NCBI RefSeq assembly: GCF_003944755.1
Contig: NZ_RWGU01000051.1
Coordinates: 310,001-374,000, forward strand
DNA from: Rhodovulum robiginosum
Lineage (GTDB): Bacteria; Pseudomonadota; Alphaproteobacteria; Rhodobacterales; Rhodobacteraceae
Direction: 5' to 3'
Length of the DNA: 64,000 nucleotides
Shown here piece by piece: positions 18,831-32,472 of the stretch. The position numbers were made by a program, and so were the translations under genes. The notes beneath the pieces are model-generated. The model did not search any database. It worked only from the letters and a program-made list of their open reading frames with translations, and was not told where the DNA came from. How positions within the stretch are numbered: the stretch's first letter is position 1; each line of letters begins with the position of its first letter.

Positions 18831-20216
18831 GCTGTGGATCGGCCCGTCGCCGCAGGCCAGCGCCGCCTCGCGCACCGCTTCGGAATAGGTGGGGTGCGCG
18901 TGGCAGGTGCGGGCGAGGTCTTCGGCCGCGGCGCCGAACTCCATGGCGACGCAGATCTCGTGGATCAGGTCGCCCGCCGCGGGGCCCAGGATATGGCCGC
19001 CGAGGATGCGGTCGGTTTCGGCATCCGCGAGGATCTTGACGAAGCCGTCGGCGGCGAAATTGGCCTTGGCCCGGCCGTTGCCCATGAACGAAAACTTTCC
19101 GGCCTTGTAGGCGCGCCCCGCCTCCTTGAGCTGGTCCTCGGTCTGGCCGACGCTGGCGACCTCGGGATGGGTGTAGATCACGCCCGGGATCACGTCGTAA
19201 TTCACGTGGCCCTTCTGCCCGGCCAGGATCTCGGCCACGGCCATGCCCTCGTCCTCGGCCTTGTGGGCCAGCATCGGGCCCTCGATCGCGTCGCCGATGG
19301 CATAGACGCCCGCGAGGCTGGTCTTGTAACCGGCATCGGTGGCGATCTGGCCGTGCTTGGTCGTCTCCACCCCAAGCGCGTCGAGCCCGAGCCCTTTCGT
19401 GAAGGGTTTGCGCCCCGTCGCCACCAGCACCACGTCGGCGTCGAGCTGGTGCTCGCTGTCGTCCTTGCGCAGGGTGTAGCTGACCTTGGCCTTGGTTTTC
19501 AGCGCCTCGGTGCCCTGAACCGCCGCGCCGGTGATGATCTCCAGGCCCTGCTTCTTGAGCAGCGAGCGGAAGCTGCGCGCGATTTCGGTGTCGAGGCCCG
19601 GCGTGATCTGGTCGAGATATTCCAGCACCGTCACCTCGGCGCCGAGCCGTGCGTAGACCGAGCCCAGTTCCAGCCCGATCACGCCCGCGCCGATCACGGC
19701 GAGCCTTTTCGGCACCTTGGGCAGGCTCAGCGCGCCGGTGGAGGTGACCACGACCTTTTCGTCCACCTCGACGCCCGGCAGGCTGGAGGCCTCGGACCCG
19801 CTGGCGATGACGATGGATTTCGCGGTGTGGGTTTCCTCGCCCACCTCGACCTTGCCGGCCGAGGTGATCTTGGCCCAGCCCTTGATCCAGTCGACCTTGT
19901 TTTTCTTAAACAGGAACTCGATGCCCTTGGTGTTCTGGCCGATCACCTCGTCCTTGTAGGCCTGCATCTGGGCCCAGTCGACCGAGGGCGATTTGCCCTT
20001 GAGGCCCATCTTGGCGAAGTTGTGCTCGGCCTCATGCAGTTGGTGGCTGGCATGCAGCAGCGCCTTGGACGGGATGCAGCCCACGTTCAGGCAGGTGCCG
20101 CCCAGCGTGTCGCGCCCCTCGACGCAGGCGGTTTTCAGGCCGAGCTGCGCGCAGCGGATGGCGCAGACATAGCCGCCTGGGCCGGAACCGATGATGATGA
20201 CGTCATAGCTTGCCAT
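18828..20216 (-). CDS. lpdA: Dihydrolipoyl dehydrogenase (E3)
   Basis: A 462-residue flavoprotein that reoxidises dihydrolipoamide on the 2-oxo acid dehydrogenase complexes using NAD. The FAD motif [17 protein letters not shown] is at 11-27, the redox-active disulfide in [13 protein letters not shown] (Cys41/Cys46), the NAD-binding [17 protein letters not shown] in the middle, and the C-terminal catalytic HAHPTYSEA with its His-Glu pair. It lies at the end of the suc block, 114 bp after the MAPEG gene, which suggests service to 2-oxoglutarate dehydrogenase. The gap holds hairpins, so it may have its own promoter. Confidence 0.97.
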   Translation of the reverse strand: MASYDVIIIGSGPGGYVCAIRCAQLGLKTACVEGRDTLGGTCLNVGCIPSKALLHASHQLHEAEHNFAKMGLKGKSPSVDWAQMQAYKDEVIGQNTKGIEFLFKKNKVDWIKGWAKITSAGKVEVGEETHTAKSIVIASGSEASSLPGVEVDEKVVVTSTGALSLPKVPKRLAVIGAGVIGLELGSVYARLGAEVTVLEYLDQITPGLDTEIARSFRSLLKKQGLEIITGAAVQGTEALKTKAKVSYTLRKDDSEHQLDADVVLVATGRKPFTKGLGLDALGVETTKHGQIATDAGYKTSLAGVYAIGDAIEGPMLAHKAEDEGMAVAEILAGQKGHVNYDVIPGVIYTHPEVASVGQTEDQLKEAGRAYKAGKFSFMGNGRAKANFAADGFVKILADAETDRILGGHILGPAAGDLIHEICVAMEFGAAAEDLARTCHAHPTYSEAVREAALACGDGPIHS

Positions 20217-20260
20217 TTGGGCCTCCTGTCGGGGCGTATCTAGGGGTGATTGGCCGGGGA

Positions 20261-20329
20261 GGGGGGCTGTCTGCCCCCCGCCGCCCGTGCCGGGCGGCGC
20301 CCCCCGAGGATATTTTTCGCCAGAAGAAG
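20261..20329 (-). repeat. TTCTTCTGGCG...ATATCC element with two GC hairpins
   Basis: On the minus strand, CTTCTTCTGGCG and an A-run ending ATATCC (20329-20308) directly follow the MAPEG gene and lead into two perfect hairpins: GCCGCCCG/CGGGCGGC (20280-20298) and GGGGGGC/GCCCCCC (20261-20279). It is a candidate 3' end or attenuation structure between the suc operon and lpdA. Confidence 0.6.
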
Positions 20330-20330
20330 C

Positions 20331-20726
20331 TCATAGGAGCGCAGCGAGGGTCATGAGGATGGTGGCGAAAAAGCCCACGGCCCAGAGGATCGAGCGGGCG
20401 GGCACCCAGCCGCGGGTATAGGCGGGCACGTAGGCGATGCGCGCCAGCAGGTAGACCCAGGCGCAGGCGGCGGTGAACCAGCCGGACTGGCCCGATACGC
20501 TGACCAGGACCACCGCGGCGGTGAAGAGCGTCAGCGCCTCGAAATGGTTGCTCAGCGCGCGCTGCATCCGGGCGGTGCGGCGCGAGAGCTGTTCGGGCGG
20601 CGGCTCGTCGCGCGGGCTGAGGGTGTAGCGGGTGCCGAGCTCCATGTTGGCGGGCACGGCCAGCAGCGTCAGCTGGACGGCCTGGAGCAGGATGGCGAGG
20701 GCGAGGACGGTGAGTTCTGGTGTCAT
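20331..20726 (-). CDS. MAPEG family membrane protein
   Basis: A 131-residue integral membrane protein with four hydrophobic segments and the MAPEG motif RTARMQRALSNHFEALTLF, followed by YLLARIAYVPAYTRG. Family members conjugate glutathione or have unknown roles in bacteria. It is packed 2 bp behind the GSCFA gene at the distal end of the suc operon. No functional link to the TCA cycle is evident. Confidence 0.85.
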   Translation of the reverse strand: MTPELTVLALAILLQAVQLTLLAVPANMELGTRYTLSPRDEPPPEQLSRRTARMQRALSNHFEALTLFTAAVVLVSVSGQSGWFTAACAWVYLLARIAYVPAYTRGWVPARSILWAVGFFATILMTLAALL

Positions 20727-20728
20727 GG

Positions 20729-21718
20729 TCAGCAGAGGTATGCTTTCTGGAAGGCGCGCATCACCTGGGCGACGGCGGCGCGTGTGGGGTGGCGGAGGTC
20801 GTTTTCGTAGGGATCGGGCAGGAAGGCGGTGATCATCTCGTAGGAGGGGAAGTAGAAGAGCCTCTCGTCGTCGTCGTGCGCGCGCATCAGCTCGTCTATG
20901 GCCATGCGCAGGCTGGCCTTCGACACCGCGTTGGCGGTGATGCAGGAAACCGGGCGGAACGTCGCGGCCAGCGGCACCGGCGACAGGGTGAGCACGATCG
21001 CCGCGCCGGGGCGGTGAGCGCGGATCAGCGCGCGCACCCGTTGGAGGTTTTCGAGGTTCTCGGCCACGGTGAGGACGCGGAAACCGTGGCGGGTGGAGTC
21101 GAAATCATCCTTCGGTATCGCTTTCCAGAAGGGCTCGCCCGTTTGCTTGTCGTACCAGATCTCGGACAGGCCAAGGGTGAGGATGAACACCTCGGTCTCT
21201 TCGAAGATGCGCCGGGTCTCTTCGCGCACGCTCTGGGAAACCTCGAGCTCTGCGCCGGTCTTGTCGTGCCATTGGCCCGAGGCCGCGCCGGCCCCTTCCA
21301 GGGCCCATTCGAATTGCTGGCGCAGGGCGGCGGTGTTCACGATGCCTTCGCCCGAGCGCACGATATGGGCGTCGAGCCGCAGGTTGCGGCCGAAGACGTT
21401 GTAGCCCTCTCGGGCGAGGAACTTGGTCACCTCGGCGGCGAAGCAGCTGCCAAAGGCGGCGATGTAGGTCTGCCTGCCGATGAAGGGTTCGGCCGGCAGC
21501 CAGCCGTGGCCGACGTATTTTTCGAAGGCGTCGGGCTCTGCCAGGCTGTCGCGCACCGGGTGAAAATTGGTGTGTGGCCCGCGGTACCAAGAGCGGTGGG
21601 CGCGGCGGGTCGCGCCGCTCATCTCGTAATAGACCTGGTTGTCGCGCCGCTTCTCGCCGGGTCGGACGATGAAGCGGCCCTCGCGCTTGCGGTTGAAGAG
21701 TGTTTCCAGGAGTCCCAT
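20729..21718 (-). CDS. GSCFA domain protein
   Basis: A 329-residue protein with the defining GSCFAAEVTKFLAREGYNVFG block (motif start at about residue 90). The GSCFA domain is SGNH/GDSL-hydrolase-like, with the Ser in GSCF as a plausible nucleophile and a downstream HPTRAAV block. Its substrate is unknown; bacterial members are suspected of acting on surface glycans. It lies 3 bp behind sucB and 2 bp before the MAPEG gene, so it is co-transcribed with the 2-oxoglutarate dehydrogenase genes. Confidence 0.85.
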   Translation of the reverse strand: MGLLETLFNRKREGRFIVRPGEKRRDNQVYYEMSGATRRAHRSWYRGPHTNFHPVRDSLAEPDAFEKYVGHGWLPAEPFIGRQTYIAAFGSCFAAEVTKFLAREGYNVFGRNLRLDAHIVRSGEGIVNTAALRQQFEWALEGAGAASGQWHDKTGAELEVSQSVREETRRIFEETEVFILTLGLSEIWYDKQTGEPFWKAIPKDDFDSTRHGFRVLTVAENLENLQRVRALIRAHRPGAAIVLTLSPVPLAATFRPVSCITANAVSKASLRMAIDELMRAHDDDERLFYFPSYEMITAFLPDPYENDLRHPTRAAVAQVMRAFQKAYLC

Positions 21719-21721
21719 TGA

Positions 21722-23254
<1,533 letters not shown>

Positions 23255-23261
23255 GGTAATG

Positions 23262-26231
23262 TTACCCTTCGATTGTCAGCGCGTCGTTCACGAGCGCGGC
23301 TTGTTCGGCCTTGTGCTGGCTGGCGAGCCCGGTGGCGGGGGAGGCGGTGGCGTGGCGGCCGACGTAGCGGGGCCGCCCGTGCTTGGCGTTGATCCGGCTG
23401 AGCACCCATTCGAGGTTTGGCTCGATGAAGTTCCAGGCGCCCTGGTTCTTGGGTTCTTCCTGGCACCAGACCATTTCGGCGTCGTGGAAGCGTTCGAGTT
23501 CCTTCACCAGGCTCAGCGCCGGGAAGGGATAGAACTGCTCCAGCCGCATCAGGTAGATGTCGTCGATGCCGCGGGCGTCGCGCTCTTCCAGAAGGTCGTA
23601 ATAGACCTTGCCCGAGCACAGCACGACGCGCTTTATCTCGGCGTCGGGCCTGAGCTGGCTTTCCGAGGAATTCCGGATTTCGGCGTCGTCCCAGAGCACC
23701 CGGTGGAACGAGGAACCGGTGAGGAACGACTTGGCCTCGCTGACGGCCAGACGGTGGCGCAGAAGCGATTTCGGCGTCATCAGGATCAAGGGCTTGCGGA
23801 AGCTGCGGTGCAGCTGCCGGCGCAGGATGTGGAAATAGTTGGCCGGAGTCGTGCAGTTGGCCACGATCCAGTTGTCCTCGGCCGACATCTGCAGGAACCG
23901 TTCGAGCCGGGCCGAGCTGTGCTCGGGGCCCTGCCCCTCAAAGCCGTGGGGCAGCAGCACCACCAGGCCCGACATGCGCAGCCACTTGCGCTCGCCCGAC
24001 GAGATGAACTGGTCGAACATGATCTGAGCGCCGTTGGCGAAATCGCCGAATTGCGCCTCCCACATCACCAGCGCGTTGGGCTCGGCCAGGGAATAGCCGT
24101 ATTCGAAGCCCAGCACCGCGTATTCCGACAGCATCGAGTCGATGGCTTCGTAGCGGGCCTGGCCCTGGCGGACGTGGTTGAGCGGGTAATAGCGTTCCTC
24201 GGTGTCCTGGTTGACCAGCGCCGAATGGCGCTGGGAAAAGGTGCCGCGGGTCGAATCCTGCCCCGCCAGCCGTACCGGGTAGCCATCGGTCAGCAGGCTG
24301 CCAAAGGCGATCGCCTCGGCCGTGGACCAGTCAAAGCCCTTGCCGGTGGCGAACATCTCTTTCTTGGTTTCCAGCAGCCGCGACACGGTGCGGTGCATCG
24401 AAAACCCTTCGGGCACCGAGGTCAGCGCCTGGCCTATTTCCTGCAGGGTTTCCTCGCCGATGGCTGTGTCACCGCGCTGGTAATCGTCACCGCCGCCGCG
24501 TTGGATATGGCTCCAGCGGCCGTCCAGCCAGTCGGCCTTGTTGGGCTTGTATTCCTTGGCGGCCCCGAACTCTTCGTTGAGATGGGCCTGGAAGGCCGCC
24601 TTCATGTCCTCGATTTCGCCCTCGGGGATCAAGCCGTCCTTCACGAGGCGGTCGGTATAGAGTTGCAGCGTTGTCTTCTGCTTCTTGATCTTCTTGTACA
24701 TCAGGGGGTTGGTGAACATCGGCTCATCCCCCTCGTTGTGGCCGAAGCGGCGATAGCAGAAGATGTCGATCACCACGTCCTTGTGGAACTTCTGCCGAAA
24801 CTCGGTGGCCACCTTGGCGGCGTGGACCACCGCCTCGGGGTCGTCGCCGTTGACGTGGAAGATCGGCGCCTCGACCATCAGCGCGATGTCGGTGGGGTAG
24901 GGCGAAGACCGGCTGAAATGCGGCGCGGTGGTAAAGCCGATCTGGTTGTTCACCACCAGGTGCATGGTGCCGCCCGTGCGGTGGCCGACAAGGCCCGACA
25001 TGCCAAAGCATTCCGCCACCACGCCCTGGCCGGCAAAGGCCGCATCGCCGTGCAGCAGCACCGGCAGGACGGTGGTGCGTTCGCGGTCTTTTTCCTGTTC
25101 CTGCTTGGCGCGCACCTTGCCCAGGACCACCGGGTTGACGGCCTCCAGGTGGCTGGGGTTGGCGGTGAGGCTGAGATGCACCGAATTGCCATCGAACTCG
25201 CGGTCGGAGGATGCGCCGAGGTGATATTTCACGTCGCCCGAGCCGTCCACGTCCTCGGGCTTGAAGCTGCCGCCCTGGAACTCGTTGAAGATCGCGCGGT
25301 AGGGCTTGCCCATCACGTTGGCCAGCACGCTCAGACGGCCCCGGTGCGGCATGCCGATGGCAATCTCCTTGACCCCCAGCGCGCCGCCGCGCTTGATGAT
25401 CTGCTCCATCGCGGGGATCAGCGCCTCGCCCCCGTCGAGGCCGAACCGCTTGGTGCCCATGTACTTGACGTGCAGGAATTTTTCGAAGCCCTCGGCCTCG
25501 ACCAGCTTGTTCAGGATCGCGCGCCGGCCCTCGCGGGTGAACTTGATCTCCTTGCCGAAGCCCTCGATCCGCTCTTTCAGCCAGGCCGATTGCTCGGGGT
25601 CGGAGATGTGCATGTATTGCAGGGCGAAGGTGCCGCAATAGGTGCGTTTGACGATCTCCAGGATGTCGCGCATCGAGGCGACCTGAAGCCCCAGCACGTT
25701 GTCGATGAAGACCGGGCGGTCCATGTCCTTTTCGGTGAACCCGTAAGAGCCGGGGTCGAGTTCGGGGTGGAGCGTCGGGTTGCGCAGGCCCAGCGGGTCG
25801 AGATCGGCCACCAGGTGGCCGCGGATGCGGTAGGCCCGGATCAGCATCAGCGCGCGGATCGAATCCAGCACGGCGCGCTTGATCTGGTCGTCTGTGACCT
25901 CGACGCCCTTTTCGGCGGCCTTCTTGCGGATTTTCTTTTCGGTGGCCTTCGCCTCTTTCACCGGGGCGCCGGGCCATTGCCCGTCGAGCGCGGCAATCAG
26001 CTCGCCCTGCGGTGCCGGCGGCCAGTCCCGCCGCGCCCAAGAGGGGCCCGCGGCCTCGCGTTTGACCGAGACCTCGTCGTCGCCGAGGCTTTCGAAAAAC
26101 TCGCGCCAGGCGGAGTCGACCGCGTCCGGGTCGTTGGCGTAGCGGGCGTAGAGCTGTTCGATATATTCCGCGTTATGCCCCTGCAAAAAGCTGGAGCCGT
26201 GAAAGGCGTCGTTGGGGCTTTGTTCGGTCAT
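23262..26231 (-). CDS. sucA: 2-oxoglutarate dehydrogenase E1 component
   Basis: A 989-residue thiamine diphosphate enzyme decarboxylating 2-oxoglutarate and succinylating the E2 lipoyl group. The N-terminal E2-binding segment ([19 protein letters not shown]), the [15 protein letters not shown] block, the ThDP region around [13 protein letters not shown] and the C-terminal [18 protein letters not shown] are all present, so it is full length. ATG 26231 is used. It sits between DUF805 and sucB in the suc operon, which carries twin palindromic operators upstream of sucC. Confidence 0.98.
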   Translation of the reverse strand: MTEQSPNDAFHGSSFLQGHNAEYIEQLYARYANDPDAVDSAWREFFESLGDDEVSVKREAAGPSWARRDWPPAPQGELIAALDGQWPGAPVKEAKATEKKIRKKAAEKGVEVTDDQIKRAVLDSIRALMLIRAYRIRGHLVADLDPLGLRNPTLHPELDPGSYGFTEKDMDRPVFIDNVLGLQVASMRDILEIVKRTYCGTFALQYMHISDPEQSAWLKERIEGFGKEIKFTREGRRAILNKLVEAEGFEKFLHVKYMGTKRFGLDGGEALIPAMEQIIKRGGALGVKEIAIGMPHRGRLSVLANVMGKPYRAIFNEFQGGSFKPEDVDGSGDVKYHLGASSDREFDGNSVHLSLTANPSHLEAVNPVVLGKVRAKQEQEKDRERTTVLPVLLHGDAAFAGQGVVAECFGMSGLVGHRTGGTMHLVVNNQIGFTTAPHFSRSSPYPTDIALMVEAPIFHVNGDDPEAVVHAAKVATEFRQKFHKDVVIDIFCYRRFGHNEGDEPMFTNPLMYKKIKKQKTTLQLYTDRLVKDGLIPEGEIEDMKAAFQAHLNEEFGAAKEYKPNKADWLDGRWSHIQRGGGDDYQRGDTAIGEETLQEIGQALTSVPEGFSMHRTVSRLLETKKEMFATGKGFDWSTAEAIAFGSLLTDGYPVRLAGQDSTRGTFSQRHSALVNQDTEERYYPLNHVRQGQARYEAIDSMLSEYAVLGFEYGYSLAEPNALVMWEAQFGDFANGAQIMFDQFISSGERKWLRMSGLVVLLPHGFEGQGPEHSSARLERFLQMSAEDNWIVANCTTPANYFHILRRQLHRSFRKPLILMTPKSLLRHRLAVSEAKSFLTGSSFHRVLWDDAEIRNSSESQLRPDAEIKRVVLCSGKVYYDLLEERDARGIDDIYLMRLEQFYPFPALSLVKELERFHDAEMVWCQEEPKNQGAWNFIEPNLEWVLSRINAKHGRPRYVGRHATASPATGLASQHKAEQAALVNDALTIEG

Positions 26232-26323
26232 GTCTATCTCACAAGTGATTCAATGGCGGTCGGTGTGGAAAATGCGGGCGCGGTGGCTGGGCCATCGTCG
26301 GTTATGCAGACGGGTCGGGCGGG

Positions 26324-26857
26324 TCAGCTCCATGGCGCGGCCCTCTGCGGGTTGGGTCCGTATTCGTTGCTGCCCGGCTGCGAGGGGCGGGTCAGCCACC
26401 ATAAAACCAGCAGCGGCGAGACCAGGAACACCAGCCCGGCCACCAGCAGGACCAGCCCGGCGATCGAGCCGACCACCGCCTCGGCGCTGCCCGAGATCAG
26501 CGGGTCGAACCCGCCGACAAAGGCGGCGAAACTGCCGATGCCGAGCATGACGATCAGCGGGTAAAGCAGGTAGAAACCGGACCGTCCGCTGTCATGCATC
26601 CGCCGCCAGCCGGCGGAGAGGCCGGGTATGAAGGTGGCCAGCGCAAACAGCCCCCCCAGCGGTCCGTTCGAGCGGATCTCGGTCGCGCCGTCGGTTTCGA
26701 CCACGGTGGTGCCGAACAGCGACGCGTCGAGGCCGCCCAGGACGAGGCTGCCGACAAACACGAACAGCGCGAACCACCAGTATTCGGGGCGGCTGGCCCG
26801 CCCCGAAAAGGTGAAATACTTCCTGAAACAGGTCTTTACGGCATTGCCGAAGCCCAT
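26324..26857 (-). CDS. DUF805 membrane protein
   Basis: A 177-residue protein with the DUF805 start FRKYFTFSGRASRPEYWWF and three or four membrane spans (about 27-50, 70-85, 100-115 and 132-158), plus RRMHDSGRSGFYLL. Its function is unknown. It is inserted between sucD (26 bp before) and sucA (92 bp after) and so is probably part of the suc transcript. Confidence 0.85.
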   Translation of the reverse strand: MGFGNAVKTCFRKYFTFSGRASRPEYWWFALFVFVGSLVLGGLDASLFGTTVVETDGATEIRSNGPLGGLFALATFIPGLSAGWRRMHDSGRSGFYLLYPLIVMLGIGSFAAFVGGFDPLISGSAEAVVGSIAGLVLLVAGLVFLVSPLLVLWWLTRPSQPGSNEYGPNPQRAAPWS

Positions 26858-26883
26858 GTTCCCTCCCTTGGCGACCGGTTTCC

Positions 26884-27765
26884 CTAGCCGATCGCCTTCA
26901 ACACAGCCTGGCCCAGTTCGGCCGGGCTGTCGGCGACCACGATGCCCGCCGCTTTCATTGCCTCGATCTTGTCCTCGGCGCCGCCCTTGCCGCCGGCGAC
27001 GATGGCGCCGGCGTGGCCCATGCGCCGGCCCGGGGGCGCTGTGCGGCCGGCGATAAAGCCCGCCGTGGGTTTCCTGCGGCCCTTCTTGGCCTCGTCGGCG
27101 AGGAACTGCGCGGCCTCTTCCTCGGCCGAGCCGCCGATTTCGCCGATCATGATGATCGACTGGGTTTCATCGTCGGCGAGGAACCATTCCAGCACGTCGA
27201 TATGTTCCGTCCCCTTGATCGGGTCGCCGCCGATGCCCACGCAGGTCGACTGGCCAAGGCCGACATCGGTGGTCTGCTTGACGGCCTCGTAGGTCAGGGT
27301 GCCCGAGCGCGAGACGACGCCGACCGAACCGCGCTTGTGGATGTGGCCGGGCATGATGCCGATCTTGCAGGCCTCGGGGGTGATGACGCCGGGGCAGTTG
27401 GGGCCGACAAGGACCGATTTCGTCCCTTCCAGCGCGCGCTTGACGGTCATCATGTCCATGACCGGGATGCCCTCGGTGATGCAGACGATCAGCGGGATCT
27501 CGGCGTCGATCGCTTCGAGGATCGAGTCGGCGGCGAAGGGGGGCGGCACGTAGATGACGGACGCGTTCGCCCCGGTCTTTTGCACCGCCTCGTGGCAAGA
27601 GTTGAAGACCGGCAGGTCCAGGTGCGTCTGGCCCCCTTTGCCCGGCGTCACGCCGCCGACCATCTGCGTGCCATAGGCGATGGCCTGTTCGGAGTGGAAG
27701 GTGCCCTGCGAGCCGGTGAAGCCCTGGCAGATGACCTTGGTGTTTTCGTCTACGAGGACAGCCAT
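26884..27765 (-). CDS. sucD: Succinate-CoA ligase alpha subunit
   Basis: A 293-residue alpha subunit of succinyl-CoA synthetase, making ATP or GTP from succinyl-CoA. The CoA-binding Rossmann part begins [20 protein letters not shown], and the phospho-histidine lies in [37 protein letters not shown] is intact. The ATG overlaps the stop of the upstream unknown ORF by one base, an arrangement that couples its translation to that ORF rather than directly to sucC. Confidence 0.97.
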   Translation of the reverse strand: MAVLVDENTKVICQGFTGSQGTFHSEQAIAYGTQMVGGVTPGKGGQTHLDLPVFNSCHEAVQKTGANASVIYVPPPFAADSILEAIDAEIPLIVCITEGIPVMDMMTVKRALEGTKSVLVGPNCPGVITPEACKIGIMPGHIHKRGSVGVVSRSGTLTYEAVKQTTDVGLGQSTCVGIGGDPIKGTEHIDVLEWFLADDETQSIIMIGEIGGSAEEEAAQFLADEAKKGRRKPTAGFIAGRTAPPGRRMGHAGAIVAGGKGGAEDKIEAMKAAGIVVADSPAELGQAVLKAIG

Positions 27766-28226
27766 TAGCTTCTCTCTTTCTCGAAATGGTACAGGTTCAG
27801 CCAGTCTGCGGCATCTTCAGAGAGCGCATGAACCGGCTGGCCCGTCGTGTTTCTTCTGATTTCGGCAACATCTTGCAAAATGGAGAAAACGCCCCTCAAT
27901 GCCGGATTGTCACGTTCCGGCAGGTGGTATTTTTTTGGGTGAGCGAAGCGATCGAGATTCTTCAATGACAATGGTGCGGACACCTTTACGCCATCGAACC
28001 GGATGGTGAGTCGCACCGACTTTTCAACCGGCGTCGCATCAACCAGCATACCTCTGGCGACCATGCCTCCGACCGCACCGAGAATAGAGCCGTTCTCAAC
28101 GAACACAAAGACGGGGTCGCTTTGCGCGAACTCGCCCACCACGTGATTGTGGTTGGATGTAAGCGTCAATTCTTCGTCGGTTCTCGGAAGTTTTGAGAGC
28201 TCGTTGGTCTTAAAAGTGTACGGCAT
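27765..28226 (-). CDS. Unknown protein inserted between sucC and sucD
   Basis: A 153-residue soluble protein I do not recognise. It has no signal peptide or membrane span. The centre (about 33-95) is strand-rich, reading [18 protein letters not shown] and later [18 protein letters not shown], followed by a basic [10 protein letters not shown] stretch and a helical C-terminus. The strand order loosely recalls PUA/EVE-like folds, which is only a guess. Four 60-nt lines I tallied are 47-57% G+C, lower than the neighbouring sucC (62% in one line). It starts 5 bp after sucC and overlaps sucD by one base, so it is fully embedded in the operon. This looks like an acquired gene. Confidence 0.7.
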   Translation of the reverse strand: MPYTFKTNELSKLPRTDEELTLTSNHNHVVGEFAQSDPVFVFVENGSILGAVGGMVARGMLVDATPVEKSVRLTIRFDGVKVSAPLSLKNLDRFAHPKKYHLPERDNPALRGVFSILQDVAEIRRNTTGQPVHALSEDAADWLNLYHFEKERS

Positions 28227-28231
28227 TCGCT

Positions 28232-29425
28232 CTAGCCTTTCACCGCCTTCACGATCTTCTCGGCGGCATCGCTCAAGTCGTCCGCCGCGATCACGTCGAG
28301 GCCCGAGCCGTTGATGATCTCCTTGCCCTTCTCGACATTGGTGCCTTCCAGCCGCACCACCAGCGGCACCTTCAGGCCGACCTCTTTCACGGCCGCCACC
28401 ACGCCCTCGGCGATCACGTCGCAGCGCATGATGCCGCCGAAGATGTTCACGAGGATGCCCTTCACGTTCTCGTCGCTCGTGATGATCTTGAACGCCTCGG
28501 TCACCTTCTCCTTGGTGGCGCCGCCGCCCACATCGAGGAAGTTGGCGGGTTCGGACCCGTAAAGCTTGATGATGTCCATCGTCGCCATCGCCAGCCCGGC
28601 GCCGTTGACCATGCAGCCGATCTCGCCATCGAGCGCGATGTAGTTCAGGTCATACTTGCTGGCCTGCAACTCCTTGGGGTCTTCCTCGGTCTCGTCGCGC
28701 AGGGCGAGGATGTCGTCGTTGCGGTAAAGCGCGTTCGAGTCAAAGCCCATCTTGGCGTCGAGGCATTTCAGGTTGCCCGCTTCGGTGACGATCAGCGGGT
28801 TGATCTCCAGCATCTCGCAGTCCTTCTCGATGAAGCACTTGTAGAGCTGGCTCATCAGCTTGACGCATTGCTTGACCTGCTGGCCTTCGAGGCCCAGCGC
28901 AAAGGCGATACGCCGGCCGTGGAAACCCTGGTAGCCGGTGACCGGGTCGACCGAGAAGGAAAGGATCCGCTCGGGCGTCTTGGCGGCGACGTCTTCGATA
29001 TCCATGCCGCCCTCGGTCGAGCAGACGAACGCGACGCGGCTGGTCTGCCGGTCGACCAGCAGCGCAAGGTAAAGCTCGCGCGCGATGTCCGAGCCGTCCT
29101 CGATATAGACGCGGCCGACCTGCTTGCCCGCGGGGCCGGTCTGGTGCGTGACAAGGGTGCGGCCGAGCATCTTTCTGGCCTCTTCGGCGGCCTCGCCCAC
29201 CGATTTGGCAAGGCGCACGCCGCCCTTTTCGCCGGCCTCGGCCTCTTTGAACTGGCCCTTGCCGCGGCCGCCGGCGTGGATCTGCGCCTTGACGACCCAG
29301 AGCGGGCCGTCAAGCTCGCCGGCGATGCTCTTGGCCTCTTCGGCGCGGGTCACGACGTGGCCGTCGGACACCGGGGCGCCGTAGCTGCGCAAGAGCGCCT
29401 TGGCCTGGTACTCATGGATATTCAT
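28232..29425 (-). CDS. sucC: Succinate-CoA ligase beta subunit
   Basis: A 397-residue beta subunit beginning [18 protein letters not shown] with an ATP-grasp domain (about 1-235, including [15 protein letters not shown]) and a C-terminal CoA-ligase domain with [15 protein letters not shown]. It is first in the suc operon. ATG 29425 is preferred over an in-frame TTG at 29428. A pair of TTGTGATCAC-type palindromes lies 106-138 bp upstream of the start. Confidence 0.97.
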   Translation of the reverse strand: MNIHEYQAKALLRSYGAPVSDGHVVTRAEEAKSIAGELDGPLWVVKAQIHAGGRGKGQFKEAEAGEKGGVRLAKSVGEAAEEARKMLGRTLVTHQTGPAGKQVGRVYIEDGSDIARELYLALLVDRQTSRVAFVCSTEGGMDIEDVAAKTPERILSFSVDPVTGYQGFHGRRIAFALGLEGQQVKQCVKLMSQLYKCFIEKDCEMLEINPLIVTEAGNLKCLDAKMGFDSNALYRNDDILALRDETEEDPKELQASKYDLNYIALDGEIGCMVNGAGLAMATMDIIKLYGSEPANFLDVGGGATKEKVTEAFKIITSDENVKGILVNIFGGIMRCDVIAEGVVAAVKEVGLKVPLVVRLEGTNVEKGKEIINGSGLDVIAADDLSDAAEKIVKAVKG

Positions 29426-29530
29426 CAAGCTGTCCCATGTGGTTCCGGTTTCGGCCTGCTTGGCACAGCGGCCTGTGCGGCGAAACGTCTTTCTGCCGCA
29501 AGACGCCTGGAACGGCGGGATTTCTGCAAT

Positions 29531-29563
29531 TTGTGATCACGGCTGGAAATCGTGTGATCACAA
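29531..29563. promoter_or_regulatory. Twin TGTGATCACA palindromes upstream of sucC
   Basis: TTGTGATCAC (29531-29540) and GTGATCACAA (29554-29563) are two copies of the TTGTGATCACAA palindrome with centres 21 bp apart, two helical turns. The identical spacing occurs upstream of sdhC. They are candidate operators, possibly for the GntR protein at 18006. Confidence 0.65.
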
Positions 29564-29591
29564 AGCGCCCATATCGGGGCGCGGGGCTGCG

Positions 29592-29621
29592 AAAGAAAAG
29601 GCCGGTCCCGAAGGGCCGGCC
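29592..29621 (-). terminator. Intrinsic terminator after mdh
   Basis: Read on the minus strand, GGCCGGCCC, loop TTC, GGGACCGGCC (one bulged base) then TTTTCTTTC. It starts 24 nt past the mdh stop codon and separates mdh from the sucC promoter. Confidence 0.85.
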
Positions 29622-29644
29622 CGGTCGTCTAGCGTTCAGCGCCC

Positions 29645-31521
<1,877 letters not shown>

Positions 31522-31552
31522 GCCCGTTTTCTGCGGTGCGGCAGAATAGGGG

Positions 31553-31588
31553 TTGCGCAATATGTCCGGCCTGTGATCGTTTGCGCAA
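31553..31588. promoter_or_regulatory. Two TTGCGCAA palindromes before mcl2
   Basis: TTGCGCAA occurs at 31553-31560 and again at 31581-31588, 28 bp apart and upstream of the mcl2 start at 31612. Related TTGCAA/TTGCG and CGCAAT/ATTGCG elements occur before ccrA and ecm. ScfR-family regulators of acyl-CoA metabolism (RamB, PccR) bind TTTGC/GCAAA-type sites, so such control is plausible. Confidence 0.5.
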
Positions 31589-31611
31589 CAAAATGACCCC
31601 CAGGAGGAATC

Positions 31612-32472
31612 ATGGATCCGCGCGCCCGCCCGTACCGTTCCGTTCTCTACATCCCCGGCTCGAAACAGCGCGCGCTGGAAAAGGCCAAGACGCTGGCCGT
31701 GGACGCGATCATCTTCGATCTCGAGGACGCGGTGGCGGTGGATGAAAAGCCCGCGGCGCGTGCGTTGCTGGCCGAGACGCTGACCGCCGGCGGGTATGGC
31801 AAGCGGGCGCGGATCGTGCGGGTCAACGGGCTGGATACCGAATGGGGCCGCGACGACGTGGCGGCGCTGGCCGGGGTCGGCCCCGATGCGCTGCTGCTGC
31901 CCAAGGTGGAAAGCCCCGAACAACTGGACGCGCTTGCCGCCCTCGCCCCCGGTGTGCCGCTCTGGGCGATGATGGAAACGCCGCGCGGCATCCTCAACGC
32001 CGCTGCGATTGCCGCGCATCCGCAACTGGCGGGTTTCGTGATGGGCACCAACGACCTGGCCAAGGAACTCGGCTGCCGCTTTCGCGCCGACCGGATGCCG
32101 CTGCTCGCCAGCCTCGGCCATTGCCTGCTGGCCGCCCGCGCGGAGGGGATCGTGGCCGTCGACGGCGTCTATAACGCGTTCAAGGACGAGGACGGCCTGA
32201 AGGCCGAATGCGACCAGGGCCGCGACATGGGCTTTGACGGCAAGACGCTGATCCACCCCGCCCAGGTTGCTGCCGCCAACGCCGCCTTCGCCCCCGCCGA
32301 GGCCGAGATCGACCTCGCCCGCCGGCAGATTTCCGCCTTTGAAGAGGCCGAGGCCGCCGGTCAGGGCGTGGCCGTGGTGGATGGTCGTATTGTGGAAAAT
32401 CTGCATATCATTACAGCGAGGGAAACGCTCGCCAAGGCGGCGGCGATTGCAGATTTGGAGGCGGAGACATGA
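31612..32472 (+). CDS. mcl2: (3S)-malyl-CoA thioesterase (CitE/HpcH family)
   Basis: A 286-residue HpcH/CitE-fold protein with RSVLYIPGSKQRALEKA, the metal-binding IIFDLEDAV, MMETPRGI, and a C-terminal GFDGKTLIHPAQV. Length and sequence fit Mcl2 of Rhodobacter sphaeroides, which hydrolyses (3S)-malyl-CoA to malate as the last step of the ethylmalonyl-CoA pathway. The neighbouring mesaconyl-CoA hydratase, plus ecm and ccrA in the window, supports this over citrate lyase beta. AGGAGG precedes the ATG. Its stop overlaps the NnrU gene by 4 bp. Confidence 0.88.
   Translation: MDPRARPYRSVLYIPGSKQRALEKAKTLAVDAIIFDLEDAVAVDEKPAARALLAETLTAGGYGKRARIVRVNGLDTEWGRDDVAALAGVGPDALLLPKVESPEQLDALAALAPGVPLWAMMETPRGILNAAAIAAHPQLAGFVMGTNDLAKELGCRFRADRMPLLASLGHCLLAARAEGIVAVDGVYNAFKDEDGLKAECDQGRDMGFDGKTLIHPAQVAAANAAFAPAEAEIDLARRQISAFEEAEAAGQGVAVVDGRIVENLHIITARETLAKAAAIADLEAET

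Noticed and set aside
31571-31582. CTGTGATCGTTT before mcl2, resembling the TTGTGATCACAA site
   Set aside because: Only the left half matches; the right half is broken, so I do not count it as an operator.
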